In this document: positions 56,697-64,000 of the stretch, piece after piece
Numbering within the stretch: position 1 is the first letter of the stretch
Layout: the number at the start of each line of letters is the position of its first letter
NCBI GenBank assembly: GCA_004193205.1
Contig: RZUM01000008.1
Coordinates: 62,001-126,000 of the forward strand
Reading direction: 5' to 3'
DNA: 64,000 nucleotides
Origin: Gordonia sediminis
GTDB lineage: Bacteria > Actinomycetota > Actinomycetes > Mycobacteriales > Mycobacteriaceae
Program-made: the position numbers and the translations under genes
The notes under the pieces: model-generated
What the model was told of the DNA's origin: nothing
Databases searched by the model: none
The model's input: only the letters and a program-made list of their open reading frames with translations

Positions 56697-57755
56697 GTGA
56701 GCAGCGCGCATTCCTCCCACACCTGGCCGGAGATCCTCGGGCGTGTCACCGACCGCATCGACCTGACGGCCGACGAGGCGTCCTGGGCGATGAACGAGAT
56801 CATGAGTGACGCCGCGACCGGCGCCCAGATCGCCGCCTTCGGTGTCGGCGTGAAGATGAAGGGTGCGGCACCCGCCGAGCTCCGCGGGCTGGCCGCCTCG
56901 ATGCTCGACCACGCCACCCTCGTCGATGTGGCGCGGCCGGCCGTCGACGTCGTCGGCACCGGTGGAGACCGCTCGCACACCGTGAACATCTCGACGATGA
57001 CCTCCGTCGTGATCGCCGGTGCCGGGATTCCGGTCGTCAAACACGGCAACCGGGCGGCGTCGTCGAAGAGTGGCGGAGCGGACGTGCTCGAGGCACTCGG
57101 CGTCAAGATCACGCTGGGCGCGGCCGAGGTGGCGCGCTGTGTCGACGAGGTGGGCATCGGTTTCTGCTTCGCGCCCGTCTTCCATCCGGCGTTCCGGTTC
57201 ACCGGCCCGCCCCGCAGCCAGATCGGCATCCCGACCGTGTTCAACGTTCTCGGGCCGCTGACGAACCCGGCCCGCCCGACGAGTGGGCTGATCGGCTGCG
57301 CGTTCGTCGACCTGGCGCCGGTGCTGGCGCAGGCGTTCGCCGACCGCGGGTCGTCGGTACTCGTGGTCCGCGGTGACGACGGACTCGACGAGCTGACCAC
57401 GACGACGACGTCGAGCGTGTGGCAGGTGGTCGGCGGTCAGGTCACCCGGCTGACCGTCGACCCGAGCGATCTGGGTATCGCACGTGTGGAGTTGTCCGCG
57501 CTGCAGGGCGGTGACGCCGCCGTCAACGCCGAGATCGCGCGGGCCCTGTTCGCCGGGGCGAAGGGCGCGGTCCGCGATGCGGTGCTGCTCAATGCCGCGG
57601 GCGCGATCGTCGCGTTCGAGCAGCGCGTACCGATGGGCAATTCCGAACTCACCGACGCGCTCGGTGCCGCGATCGCCCGGGCCGCCGAGAGTATCGACTC
57701 CGGGGCGGCGGCCGGTGTCCTGGACAAATGGGTCGAACTCAGCACGTCCCTCTGA
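56697..57755 (+). CDS. trpD: Anthranilate phosphoribosyltransferase
   Basis: 352 residues. Signatures are DVVGTGGDRSHTVNISTMTS (PRPP site), KHGNRAASSKSGGADVLEALG and RGDDGLDE(L)T. It joins anthranilate to PRPP in tryptophan synthesis. No other trp genes are nearby, as in mycobacteria. GTG at 56697 follows a -10-like TACTGT (56684-56689) by seven bases, so leaderless. It is convergent with the AsnC-type gene. Confidence 0.95.
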   Translation: MSSAHSSHTWPEILGRVTDRIDLTADEASWAMNEIMSDAATGAQIAAFGVGVKMKGAAPAELRGLAASMLDHATLVDVARPAVDVVGTGGDRSHTVNISTMTSVVIAGAGIPVVKHGNRAASSKSGGADVLEALGVKITLGAAEVARCVDEVGIGFCFAPVFHPAFRFTGPPRSQIGIPTVFNVLGPLTNPARPTSGLIGCAFVDLAPVLAQAFADRGSSVLVVRGDDGLDELTTTTTSSVWQVVGGQVTRLTVDPSDLGIARVELSALQGGDAAVNAEIARALFAGAKGAVRDAVLLNAAGAIVAFEQRVPMGNSELTDALGAAIARAAESIDSGAAAGVLDKWVELSTSL

Positions 57756-57826
57756 CGAAACAGCGGCCGCCTACGGGAGTCGGGGCCGCGTGGAGATCCC
57801 GCACGCAATCACGACACGGTGGCCTG

Positions 57827-58105
57827 TCACCGTTCGCCGATGGAGAATCCTCCCTCGACATCCGACGACGAGTAGCTGCGGAACGCGATGTGGGTGGCGC
57901 TGCGGGTGACACCGGGCAGTCGGTTGATCTGGCCCGTCACGACCTCGGCGATCTGCTCGTGATCGCGCACCTTGATCTTGGCGATCAGGTCGACATCGCC
58001 GGCGCAGGAATAGACCTCCGACACACCGGGGATGTCGGCCACGGCCTGTGCGGTCTCCGGGATCTGGTGGACGTCGGCGTGGATCAGGACGATGGCGGTG
58101 ATCAT
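57827..58105 (-). CDS. Stand-alone AsnC/Lrp effector-binding domain protein
   Basis: 92 residues consisting only of the RAM (AsnC_trans_reg) domain: ITAIVLIHADVHQIPETAQAV, then GVSEVYSCAGDVDLIAKIKV and GVTRSATHIAF. There is no DNA-binding helix-turn-helix. Such small proteins bind amino acids and may modulate full-length Lrp regulators. ATG at 58105 follows a -10-like TAGTGT (58113-58118) by seven bases. It is 41 bases downstream of the DEDD nuclease gene on the same strand. Confidence 0.85.
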   Translation of the reverse strand: MITAIVLIHADVHQIPETAQAVADIPGVSEVYSCAGDVDLIAKIKVRDHEQIAEVVTGQINRLPGVTRSATHIAFRSYSSSDVEGGFSIGER

Positions 58106-58146
58106 GGTGGACACACTAGCGGTGTCGCGATCGACGGACCGACGCC

Positions 58147-59889
58147 TCAACCGGCCCGGCGCGGTACCTCCCGCGCCGCGCGGGCGGTCTGCGTCCACGG
58201 CAGCCGGCGTTCGGCGCACGCCACCGGCAGCGCGAAGGCCTCGGTGCTCGCGACGATGCGGGCGCCCGGCTCGGTCATCCATCGATACAGCAGCGCGGTC
58301 TCCTCGGCGGGTGCACCCGACAGCGGGCCGGGCCCGGGGATGACGGTCTCGGCGGCGGCGATCAGGGCGTCGACGACGGGCATCGGAGCGACCCCGCGGC
58401 GTGCCACTCCGGCCGCGGCGAGCCGTCCGTGCCGGATCACCGCCAGTTCCCACCCGCGCGCGTCGTCGGGGCGGGCCACCACGATCTCGACGATCCGCGA
58501 CAGCGCCGACAACCGCTGGCACCGGGCCAGCAACTCGATCGTCGCCGACAACCGGTCCCGGTGCCGCGCGGCGCTTTCGAACATCTGTGCCTCCGACAGC
58601 GCGATCAGCCGCTCGGTCAGCGCGACGAGGACATCGTCGCGGCCGCCGGTCATCAGGTCACGGACCGTCGAAACCCGTGGCAGGTAATCGGGCAGGGTCA
58701 GTGGGCGGTCGGAGGCCGCGTGGCAGCCACCGATACGTGGCCCGCCGGCCGCTTCGGAGCGGCACCAGTGGTGCGAGGCCGCGCCCAGGCGCGCGGTGCA
58801 GCTGCGCAGCCCCGCGGCCTGGCCGATCAGGTCGGCGATCGTCGCGGCGGTGGTGCGGTTGCCGACCGGGCCGATGGCGTCGTCGGTCGGGGTGCGCGAG
58901 ACCTTCAACCTCGGAAAACGTTCGCCGGTCAGCACGATCCACCAACCGCGGTGCGGTTGTGTCGACCGACGGTTGTAGGCGGGTCGATGCGCGGCGAGCA
59001 GGCGCAGTTCGCGGACCGCGGCCTCAAGGGCGTGCGAGCATTCGACATGGTCGACCCGCACGGCGAGATTCACCATCTCACCGATCCGCCGTCGTGGGTC
59101 GCCGCCGGAGAAATAGGAGAGGACCCGTCGTCGGAGATCGACGGCCGTCCCCACATAGAGGACCTCGTCCGACGGCCCGCGAAACAGATAGACACCCGGG
59201 CGTGACGGGACATCGCGGGCCAGCGCCCGTTTGGCGCGCAGGCGCGGATTGGACCGGGGCAGATAGGCGACGAGCTCCCCGTAGGTGCCGACTCCCTGGT
59301 TGCCCACCCGCTCGAGGAGCCGGTGGAAGACCTCGACGGTGGCGCGCGCATCGTCGAGGGCGCGGTGAGTGGGACGCACCGATACGGCGAACAGGTCGGC
59401 GAGTGCGGACAGCCGGACCGAGGGCGCCTCGTCGCGGGTCAGGATGCGCCTGGCCATGGTGACGGTGCACAGGGAGGCGGTGAACGGCCAGACGATGTCG
59501 AGGCGGACCGCGTTCTGTCGCAGGAAACCCATGTCGAAACGAGCGTTGTGCGCCACCAGGATCGCGCCGCGGGCGAACTCGACGAAGGAGGGCAGGACCT
59601 CGGCGATGGTCGGGGCATCGGTGACCATCGCCTCGGTGATGCCGGTGAGGGTGACGATCTGCGGCGGGATCGGCTGCCCCGGGTCGACCAGCGTGGCGAA
59701 CTCGCCGATGACCTCGCCGCCGCGGATCTTGACCGCCCCGATCTCGGTGATCCGATCATCGGTCGGGCTGCCCCCGGTTGTCTCGAGATCGACGACGACG
59801 AGCGTCGTCTCGAACAGGGCACGGTCGGTGAACTCGTCGCCGTCGGACTCGATGTCGGCGAAGGTCAACTGCCCACCTGACGTCTGCAC
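58147..59889 (-). CDS. DEDD 3'-5' exonuclease with GIY-YIG endonuclease domain
   Basis: 580 residues. Residues 25-200 form a DnaQ/epsilon-type DEDDh exonuclease: VVVDLETTGG, NARFDMGFL and THRALDDARAT carry the acidic ligands and histidine. A UvrC-like GIY-YIG domain follows (about 225-305) with GVYLFRGPSDEVLYVGTAVDLRRR. The C-terminal third resembles UvrC/Cho accessory sequence. This matches Rv2191-type proteins proposed to work in DNA repair. GTG at 59889 follows a -10-like TAACGT (59897-59902) by seven bases; upstream frame is not conserved-looking. Confidence 0.9.
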   Translation of the reverse strand: MQTSGGQLTFADIESDGDEFTDRALFETTLVVVDLETTGGSPTDDRITEIGAVKIRGGEVIGEFATLVDPGQPIPPQIVTLTGITEAMVTDAPTIAEVLPSFVEFARGAILVAHNARFDMGFLRQNAVRLDIVWPFTASLCTVTMARRILTRDEAPSVRLSALADLFAVSVRPTHRALDDARATVEVFHRLLERVGNQGVGTYGELVAYLPRSNPRLRAKRALARDVPSRPGVYLFRGPSDEVLYVGTAVDLRRRVLSYFSGGDPRRRIGEMVNLAVRVDHVECSHALEAAVRELRLLAAHRPAYNRRSTQPHRGWWIVLTGERFPRLKVSRTPTDDAIGPVGNRTTAATIADLIGQAAGLRSCTARLGAASHHWCRSEAAGGPRIGGCHAASDRPLTLPDYLPRVSTVRDLMTGGRDDVLVALTERLIALSEAQMFESAARHRDRLSATIELLARCQRLSALSRIVEIVVARPDDARGWELAVIRHGRLAAAGVARRGVAPMPVVDALIAAAETVIPGPGPLSGAPAEETALLYRWMTEPGARIVASTEAFALPVACAERRLPWTQTARAAREVPRRAG

Positions 59890-59926
59890 GATGCGAACGT
59901 TAGTTCGATGGTGCGACAGATTCTGG

Positions 59927-59975
59927 TGTGACAGGCGGGAAACATGCGACACGAGGCCGATGTGACAGGCGGGAA
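59927..59975. repeat. Direct repeat TGTGACAGGCGGGAA, two copies
   Basis: Identical 15-base copies at 59927-59941 and 59961-59975, 34 bases apart (about three helical turns), upstream of the DEDD gene promoter and 140-180 bases before the CxxC gene. The phasing suggests paired binding sites of a regulator. Confidence 0.6.
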
Positions 59976-60043
59976 TGCTGTGACCGATGCCGCGCGGCCG
60001 AAAGTTGTCGGAGTCGCTCTCTAGTCTCCTCGATGTGACGACC

Positions 60044-60074
60044 CGGCGGTCCGAAGTCCGATTTCGGACCGCCG
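60044..60074 (+). promoter_or_regulatory. Leader hairpin before the CxxC gene
   Basis: A perfect 12-bp stem, 60044-60055 with 60063-60074, around a seven-base loop. It follows a -10-like TAGTCT (60022-60027), so it should lie in the 5' leader, 37 bases before the ATG at 60112. There is no U-tract. It may stabilise or attenuate the transcript. Confidence 0.5.
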
Positions 60075-60111
60075 ACATGCCCGACCGGCCCGAGTGAGAC
60101 GGAGATCACAG

Positions 60112-60396
60112 ATGTATATCGACTGCCAGACCTGTCCCGGGCGCCCGGTGGCGTGTGACGGCTGCATGGTTCAGGCCCTCTTCGAGCCCCTCAGCAGCGG
60201 AAATGCGGTGTCCGAAGGTGGAGAAAAGGTCACGGAAAATGGGCCTGTCGGGGACGTGGAGATCGACCGCGCGATCGATGTATTCGTTGGCGCTGCAATG
60301 GTCTCCAGTGCTGCTGCACTATCCGCAAGATCAGGTAAAACTGCAGTTCAGGACCAAAAATCAGCGCGACAGCTCAAAATCCTGCGCGCCGGATGA
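60112..60396 (+). CDS. Small CxxC-x6-CxxC protein
   Basis: 94 residues. The N-terminus MYIDCQTCPGRPVACDGC has four cysteines at 5, 8, 15 and 18, a compact metal- or Fe-S-binding pattern. A C-terminal helical region contains EIDRAIDVFVGAAMVSSAAALSA. I recall similar short proteins of unknown function near NlpC/P60 genes in Actinobacteria. ATG at 60112 is preceded by GGAG and an upstream hairpin. Base composition in the second half is less GC-rich than neighbours. Function unknown; a redox or zinc role is a guess. Confidence 0.7.
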   Translation: MYIDCQTCPGRPVACDGCMVQALFEPLSSGNAVSEGGEKVTENGPVGDVEIDRAIDVFVGAAMVSSAAALSARSGKTAVQDQKSARQLKILRAG

Positions 60397-60511
60397 CCAT
60401 GGGCCCTTCGGCACCTTGACGAGGTGCGGTGGACAGACCCGCGTTCGATTTCGTAACCTTTCCGAGACCTTTGCAGAGCGTCTCGTTCCAACCGGAACGG
60501 GCTGCATCGGC

Positions 60512-60672
60512 ACCGCCTAATCGCCCGGCAGGGCGTACCGGGGAACCACCCGTTTCGGGATCTCCGAATTGGGGTGAATCGCGTTGTGCTCGGCCTCGTG
60601 CTGAACGCTGCCTTGTGCAACGCGTAGGGCCATTCTTCCGGCCCGAACCCGACAGCTAACCCGGTCGGCGGT
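60512..60672 (+). promoter_or_regulatory. Cyclic di-AMP riboswitch (ydaO-yuaA class)
   Basis: The class consensus is visible in order: CCGCCTAATC, CGGGGAACCAC, TTGGGGTGAATCGCG, GTAGGG, and CCGAACCCGACAGCTAACCC. The closing helix pairs ACCGCC (60512-60517) with GGCGGT (60667-60672). It ends 27 bases before the NlpC/P60 start, including the AAGGAG ribosome-binding site. In Actinobacteria this riboswitch commonly governs cell-wall hydrolase and resuscitation-factor genes, usually shutting expression off when c-di-AMP is high. The 5' part of this 303-base intergenic stretch (60397-60511) holds only a possible -10, TAACCT at 60454-60459. Confidence 0.92.
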
Positions 60673-60699
60673 TGAGGGAGAGCAAGGAGAAGTCGCTTC

Positions 60700-61296
60700 G
60701 TGGCGAAACACCGTTTGGAACAGCCGAACCGCGGCGCCAAAGTGGCAAAGAGTGCGGTGATCGCAGGGTCGATCGCGGTCGGCTCACTCGCCGCTGTGGC
60801 CGGCCCGGCCCTGGCTGCGCCGGTCGCCAAGTCGCCCGGTGCCACCGTTCAGATCCCGAACCTGGGAAATGTCACCATTCCGGGTCTGGACCAGAATCAG
60901 ATCCCTGAGCAGTTCCGCCCGAATGGCGGCGGAATCCCGGGCCTGCCCAAGCAGACCGTGGCGCAGAGGGCCGTGAATGCCGCCGAGAGCAAGCTCGGTT
61001 CCCCGTACTCCTACGGCGCGGCCGGTCCCAGCGCGTTCGACTGCTCGGGTCTCGTCTACTGGTCCTACAAGCAGGCCGGCAAGACCATCCCGCGCGACAG
61101 CTACGGTCAGCTCGGTGGCGGACGTCCGGTTGCGCTCAACGCCATGCAGCCCGGCGACGTCATCATCTTCAACGGCGGCGGCCACGCCGGCATGTACATC
61201 GGCAACGGCAAGTTCATCCATGCCTCGACCTACGGCGTGCCCGTGAAAAAGGACTTCGTCAAGAACTGGTCGGTCACCGGCGTCCGTCGCTACTGA
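60700..61296 (+). CDS. Secreted NlpC/P60 peptidoglycan endopeptidase
   Basis: 198 residues. The basic N-terminus and hydrophobic segment (about 15-40, ending PALAAPVA) form a signal peptide. A Pro/Asn/Gly-rich stretch precedes the NlpC/P60 domain (about 88-198) with the catalytic Cys115 in FDCSGLVYW, His162 in GGGHAGMYIG and His174 in FIHAST. It should cleave stem peptides, probably D-Glu-mDAP bonds. GTG at 60700 follows AAGGAG. Expression is predicted to respond to c-di-AMP through the riboswitch directly upstream. Confidence 0.92.
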   Translation: MAKHRLEQPNRGAKVAKSAVIAGSIAVGSLAAVAGPALAAPVAKSPGATVQIPNLGNVTIPGLDQNQIPEQFRPNGGGIPGLPKQTVAQRAVNAAESKLGSPYSYGAAGPSAFDCSGLVYWSYKQAGKTIPRDSYGQLGGGRPVALNAMQPGDVIIFNGGGHAGMYIGNGKFIHASTYGVPVKKDFVKNWSVTGVRRY

Positions 61297-61329
61297 GTGC
61301 GGATCGGGTGTCGGCAGTAGAGGTTTCAG

Positions 61330-61370
61330 GTTTGGGCGGGTCACACGAATCTCGTGTGATCCGCCCAAAC
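61330..61370 (+). terminator. Hairpin between the two NlpC/P60 genes
   Basis: A 19-base arm 61330-61348 pairs with 61352-61370 with one mismatch and a three-base loop. There is no U-tract. It may terminate the riboswitch-controlled transcript so that the second hydrolase is separately expressed. Confidence 0.7.
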
Positions 61371-61407
61371 CGCTCGTCCGGGGGTGACGTTGAGGAGACG
61401 GGGCATC

Positions 61408-62463
61408 GTGGCTAGCCGACGGTGGGGCGCATGGGCGCGAACGGTTCCGGTGTTGTTCATGATCGCGGCGATGGCGCTCACCGTCGTCCAGATCGGTTCG
61501 GGCGCAGGTGACTCCGCTGCGGCGCCGCTGCGGACGGCCGATCAGATCCTCGTCCAGTACCGACAGCTCAACGACGACGCCGAGAAGTCGGCGGAGGCGA
61601 TGCACAACGCCCAGATCGAGTACGACAAGCAGCGCGCCATCGTCGCCGGGGCCAAGCAGGCGTCCGCGCAGGCCGATCGCACCCTCGCGTCCACTCAGCA
61701 GCGACTCGAGGAGTACCAGAGCAAGGTCGACTCGGTGGTCCGCGCGAGTTACAAAGGCGCGCGGGTCAATCGGCTCTACGCCGTGCTGGTCAGCGATTCC
61801 CCGCAGGCGCTGCTCGACCAGATGTCCGGACTCGAACTCATCTCGCGGCAGGTGGCGACCGATCTCAACGCGCTGAAGGCCGCGCGGGCCAAGACGGCGG
61901 CTGCGAAACTCGCCGCCGACAAAACGGCGAGCGAGGCCACCGCCGCGGTCGCGGCCGCGGAGAAGACCCGTGGTCAACTACAGGCCCAACAGGCGAACCT
62001 ACAGTTGCAGGCCATCCGCATCCGTGCGGTCTACCAGTCGATGACCGGCAAGCAGCTCGCGGCGCTGCGCGGACCCAAGTACGACTTCGATCCGCGATTC
62101 GTCCCCAAGGGCACTGCTCCTGAGCTGGTCGCGGTCCAGGCCGCCATCAGCCGCATCGGCGATCCATATGTCTGGGGCGCCACGGGGCCGAACTCCTTCG
62201 ATTGCTCGGGTCTGATGGTGTGGGCCTACCGACAGGCCGGTCGGACCCTGCCGCGGTCCAGCGAGGCGCAGAACGGCGCCGGACAACCCGTGGACCGCAA
62301 GGATCTGCGCCCCGGCGACCTGATCATCTATTACCCTGACGCCCACCATGTCGGCATGTATGTCGGTGACGGTTATGTCATCCACGCGTCCACCTTCGGG
62401 GTCCCGGTCAAGGTCGTGCCGGTCGACGAGGCGGGACCCTACAACACGGCGCGCCGGTACTGA
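61408..62463 (+). CDS. NlpC/P60 hydrolase with N-terminal coiled coil (RipA/Rv2190c-like)
   Basis: 351 residues. A signal/anchor helix near 10-30 (ARTVPVLFMIAAMALTVVQIG) is followed by a coiled-coil region of about 175 residues rich in Ala, Gln and Lys. The C-terminal NlpC/P60 domain has Cys266 in FDCSGLMVWAY, His314 in HHVGMYVG and His326 in VIHAST. The architecture matches Rv2190c and RipA, which cut septal peptidoglycan, with the coiled coil restraining activity. GTG at 61408 has GAGGAG ten bases upstream; an in-frame GTG at 61384 lacks one. Confidence 0.92.
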   Translation: MASRRWGAWARTVPVLFMIAAMALTVVQIGSGAGDSAAAPLRTADQILVQYRQLNDDAEKSAEAMHNAQIEYDKQRAIVAGAKQASAQADRTLASTQQRLEEYQSKVDSVVRASYKGARVNRLYAVLVSDSPQALLDQMSGLELISRQVATDLNALKAARAKTAAAKLAADKTASEATAAVAAAEKTRGQLQAQQANLQLQAIRIRAVYQSMTGKQLAALRGPKYDFDPRFVPKGTAPELVAVQAAISRIGDPYVWGATGPNSFDCSGLMVWAYRQAGRTLPRSSEAQNGAGQPVDRKDLRPGDLIIYYPDAHHVGMYVGDGYVIHASTFGVPVKVVPVDEAGPYNTARRY

Positions 62464-62472
62464 GTCGGTGAC

Positions 62473-63873
62473 GTGAGATCCTCGGGGGGCGGTGTGTCCC
62501 GTCGATCCCGCAGATTCCTGATGGGCACCGCACTGCTCGTCGTGGCCGTGAACGCGGGGTGCACCACGGCGGCGCAGGCCCCGGTCGCGGAGTCGACCAG
62601 CTCGTCGACCTCCCCGACGACGACCACGTCGGTCAACGTCTACGAACAACAGCGTGCGGCCGGCGCCCAGGCCGCGCTGGACGAACTCGGCACGGCCTTG
62701 CTCGCCGGTGACACCGCACGACTGGACGCGGTGATCGACGCGGCCGCGTCGCCGGCGTTCCGGGCCGGCATGCACGTCGCGGCGCTGAACCTGTCGGGCG
62801 GTGCACAGAACCCCGACCCGCTGCGGCTCAAGGAGTTCCGGTACCAGCTCGCTCCCACCGAGGAGGCCGAGACGCTGCTGGGGCCGTCGTTGCAGAGCCG
62901 TCTGGACGTGCAGGGCAGTTCGGACTCGTGGGTGGCACCGGTCGAACTGCACTACGCGCTCGGCGGTTCGTCGACACCCGGGATCGACGAATCCGAGGTG
63001 GTGGTGCCCACCCAGCTGGTGATGGCCCGCTACGCCGATTCCTGGAAGGTCATCGGCGATATGCGGGCGATCGGCGGTACCGCGGGCCCCACCCAACTGT
63101 GGGATCTGCCCGGCCTCGCGGTCGACGACGTCACCACTGCCGGCGGGGAGTCGGTCGTGGCGTCGTACCCGGGCACCGGGGACGTCGCGACCCGGCTGGG
63201 TGACCAGCTGCCCGGCGCGATCGACGCGGTCACGCGATTCTGGGGTGCCGAGTGGCCCCGACGGGCAGTCGTGGTGGCGACGGCGCGTGCCGAGGACTTC
63301 GAGGCCCTCGCGCACAGCGCCGCCGACATCTCCGGGGCTGCGGCGGCCACCGTGTTCACGCGTGTCGACACCACGGCACACGAAGCGGTGGGACAACGGG
63401 TCATCCTGACCCCGGCCGCGCGGGAGTTCCCGACGCCGGTACTCGGGGTGGTGCTGCGACACGAGTTGACGCATGTCGCGATGCGGGCCGACACGTCGCC
63501 GGGCGCTCCGCTCTGGATCACGGAGGGAGTGCCAGAATACGTGGGACGCAAGGGGACCTACACGCGGTTCGCCGACGCGGCCCCGGATCTCGCCGAACAG
63601 GTCCGATCCGGTGCGGTCCCCGCCGACCTCCCGACCGACGGGGACTTCGCGATGGACACCGCGCGGGCCACCGTGGCCTACCAGTCGGCCTGGTCGGTGG
63701 CCGCCTACGTCGCCGAGCGGTTCGGCGCGGACGGACTCAAGGAGCTGTATATGGGTGTTGCCGGCACCGACGACCCGGCCCGCCAGGACGCCGCGATCAA
63801 AACCGCCATCGGACTCTCGCGGGCGCAACTGGTCGCGGACTGGCGACGATGGCTGACCGAGCAGGTACGATGA
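62473..63873 (+). CDS. Putative zinc metalloprotease lipoprotein (Rv2189c-like)
   Basis: 466 residues. A signal peptide ends in VVAVNAGC, a possible lipobox (Cys near 29), followed by a Ser/Thr-rich linker. A gluzincin-like HELTH motif lies near 330, with the downstream glutamate in WITEGVPEYVGRKG as third ligand. It fits Rv2189c-type proteins, which are conserved next to the NlpC/P60 genes but not characterised. GTG at 62473 is nine bases after the RipA-like gene; a GTG at 62494 is the alternative. It overlaps pimB by ATGA. Confidence 0.78.
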   Translation: MRSSGGGVSRRSRRFLMGTALLVVAVNAGCTTAAQAPVAESTSSSTSPTTTTSVNVYEQQRAAGAQAALDELGTALLAGDTARLDAVIDAAASPAFRAGMHVAALNLSGGAQNPDPLRLKEFRYQLAPTEEAETLLGPSLQSRLDVQGSSDSWVAPVELHYALGGSSTPGIDESEVVVPTQLVMARYADSWKVIGDMRAIGGTAGPTQLWDLPGLAVDDVTTAGGESVVASYPGTGDVATRLGDQLPGAIDAVTRFWGAEWPRRAVVVATARAEDFEALAHSAADISGAAAATVFTRVDTTAHEAVGQRVILTPAAREFPTPVLGVVLRHELTHVAMRADTSPGAPLWITEGVPEYVGRKGTYTRFADAAPDLAEQVRSGAVPADLPTDGDFAMDTARATVAYQSAWSVAAYVAERFGADGLKELYMGVAGTDDPARQDAAIKTAIGLSRAQLVADWRRWLTEQVR

Positions 63874-64000
63874 TGCACCGAACCCTGTTGATCACCAACG
63901 ACTTTCCACCGCGCCCCGGGGGCATCCAGTCCTATCTGCAGAATCTGGTCGACCGGCTACCCCCGGACGGTGTGATCGTCTACGCGCCGCGCTGGAAGGG
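63870..64000 (+). CDS. pimB: GT4 mannosyltransferase PimB, N-terminal part
   Basis: The first 43 residues before the window ends: MMHRTLLITNDFPPRPGGIQ then SYLQNLVDRLPPDGVIVYAPRW. The NDFPPRPGGIQ motif is the donor/acceptor glycine loop of PimB-type GT4 mannosyltransferases (Rv2188c), which add the second mannose to phosphatidyl-inositol mannoside. It is coupled to the metalloprotease gene by ATGA. Partial at the 3' side; the symbol is assigned from the motif and gene order. Confidence 0.75.
   Translation, partial: MMHRTLLITNDFPPRPGGIQSYLQNLVDRLPPDGVIVYAPRWK

Noticed and set aside
57816-57833. ACGGTG/CACCGT hairpin as a trpD terminator
   Set aside because: Only six base pairs and it overlaps the end of the AsnC-type coding region; too weak to claim.

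Overview
This is a high-GC actinobacterial chromosome segment, most likely from the order Mycobacteriales. Gene content points to a Gordonia-like organism, though the genus is an inference and I could not run a search. Lineage markers are a mycothiol-enzyme remnant, a QcrCAB/CtaCEF respiratory branch with a three-helix Rieske protein, PimB-type mannosyltransferase, an AdoK-type kinase, SURF1, GlnE and many apparently leaderless genes. From memory, gene order follows M. tuberculosis Rv2188c to Rv2236c in inverted orientation: pimB, Rv2189c, Rv2190c at the right end through trpD, ctaE-qcrCAB, ctaC, asnB, adoK, cobT, cobS, ilvE, gcvT, pepA, sucB, lipB, lipA, glnA1, glnE, glnA2, panB, rnpB and cobC, to ptkA/ptpA, SURF1 and cobD at the left.

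Layout. 1-9.3 kb: a mycothiol-type enzyme fragment, a spermidine-synthase fold methyltransferase-like protein, cobD, SURF1, a zinc peptidase, a PtpA/PtkA-like pair, cobC, a Nif3-like protein, a zinc-ribbon coiled-coil protein and a histidine phosphatase. 9.4-9.8 kb: RNase P RNA. 9.9-14.7 kb: an RNB nuclease, a CYTH/CHAD protein, prolyl aminopeptidase and panB. 15.0-21.9 kb: the nitrogen block glnA2, glnE and glnA1, with GlnR-like boxes before both synthetases. 22.3-29.6 kb: RDD protein, then a seven-kilobase block absent from the remembered mycobacterial order. It holds an ethanolamine-type permease divergent from a tight operon of a third glutamine-synthetase homolog, a PuuD-type hydrolase, an aldehyde dehydrogenase, a short-chain dehydrogenase and a GntR regulator. 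29.7-34.9 kb: lipoate synthesis (lipB, lipA) beside the lipoylated E2 subunit sucB. 35-45.9 kb: pepA, gcvT, ilvE, cobS, a fused cobU-cobT, DUF3043, glycerate kinase, RarD, an A-type Fe-S carrier and an adenosine-kinase-like gene. 45.9-46.2 kb: tandem repeats and a very large hairpin. 46.2-56.0 kb: asnB, ctaC, ctaF, a PAP2/DAG-kinase fusion, qcrB, qcrA, qcrC and ctaE. 56.1-64 kb: trpD, an AsnC-type domain protein, a DEDD/GIY-YIG nuclease, a CxxC miniprotein, a c-di-AMP riboswitch with two NlpC/P60 hydrolases, a putative metalloprotease lipoprotein and the start of pimB.

How the genes connect. GlnE should modify GlnA1, which keeps the adenylylation tyrosine; GlnA2 has tryptophan there. LipB and LipA make the lipoyl groups that SucB carries (and that the glycine cleavage system, to which GcvT belongs, requires). 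QcrCAB with CtaC/E/F build the bcc-aa3 supercomplex, assisted by SURF1. The most interesting candidate system is the 22.8-29.6 kb block. Its enzymes fit a cobalamin-independent ethanolamine route through gamma-glutamyl intermediates, with a 22-bp palindrome at the divergent promoter as a likely GntR operator. Two leaderless mini-ORFs overlapping downstream start codons, and the repeat/hairpin block at 45.9-46.2 kb, are further unexplained features.
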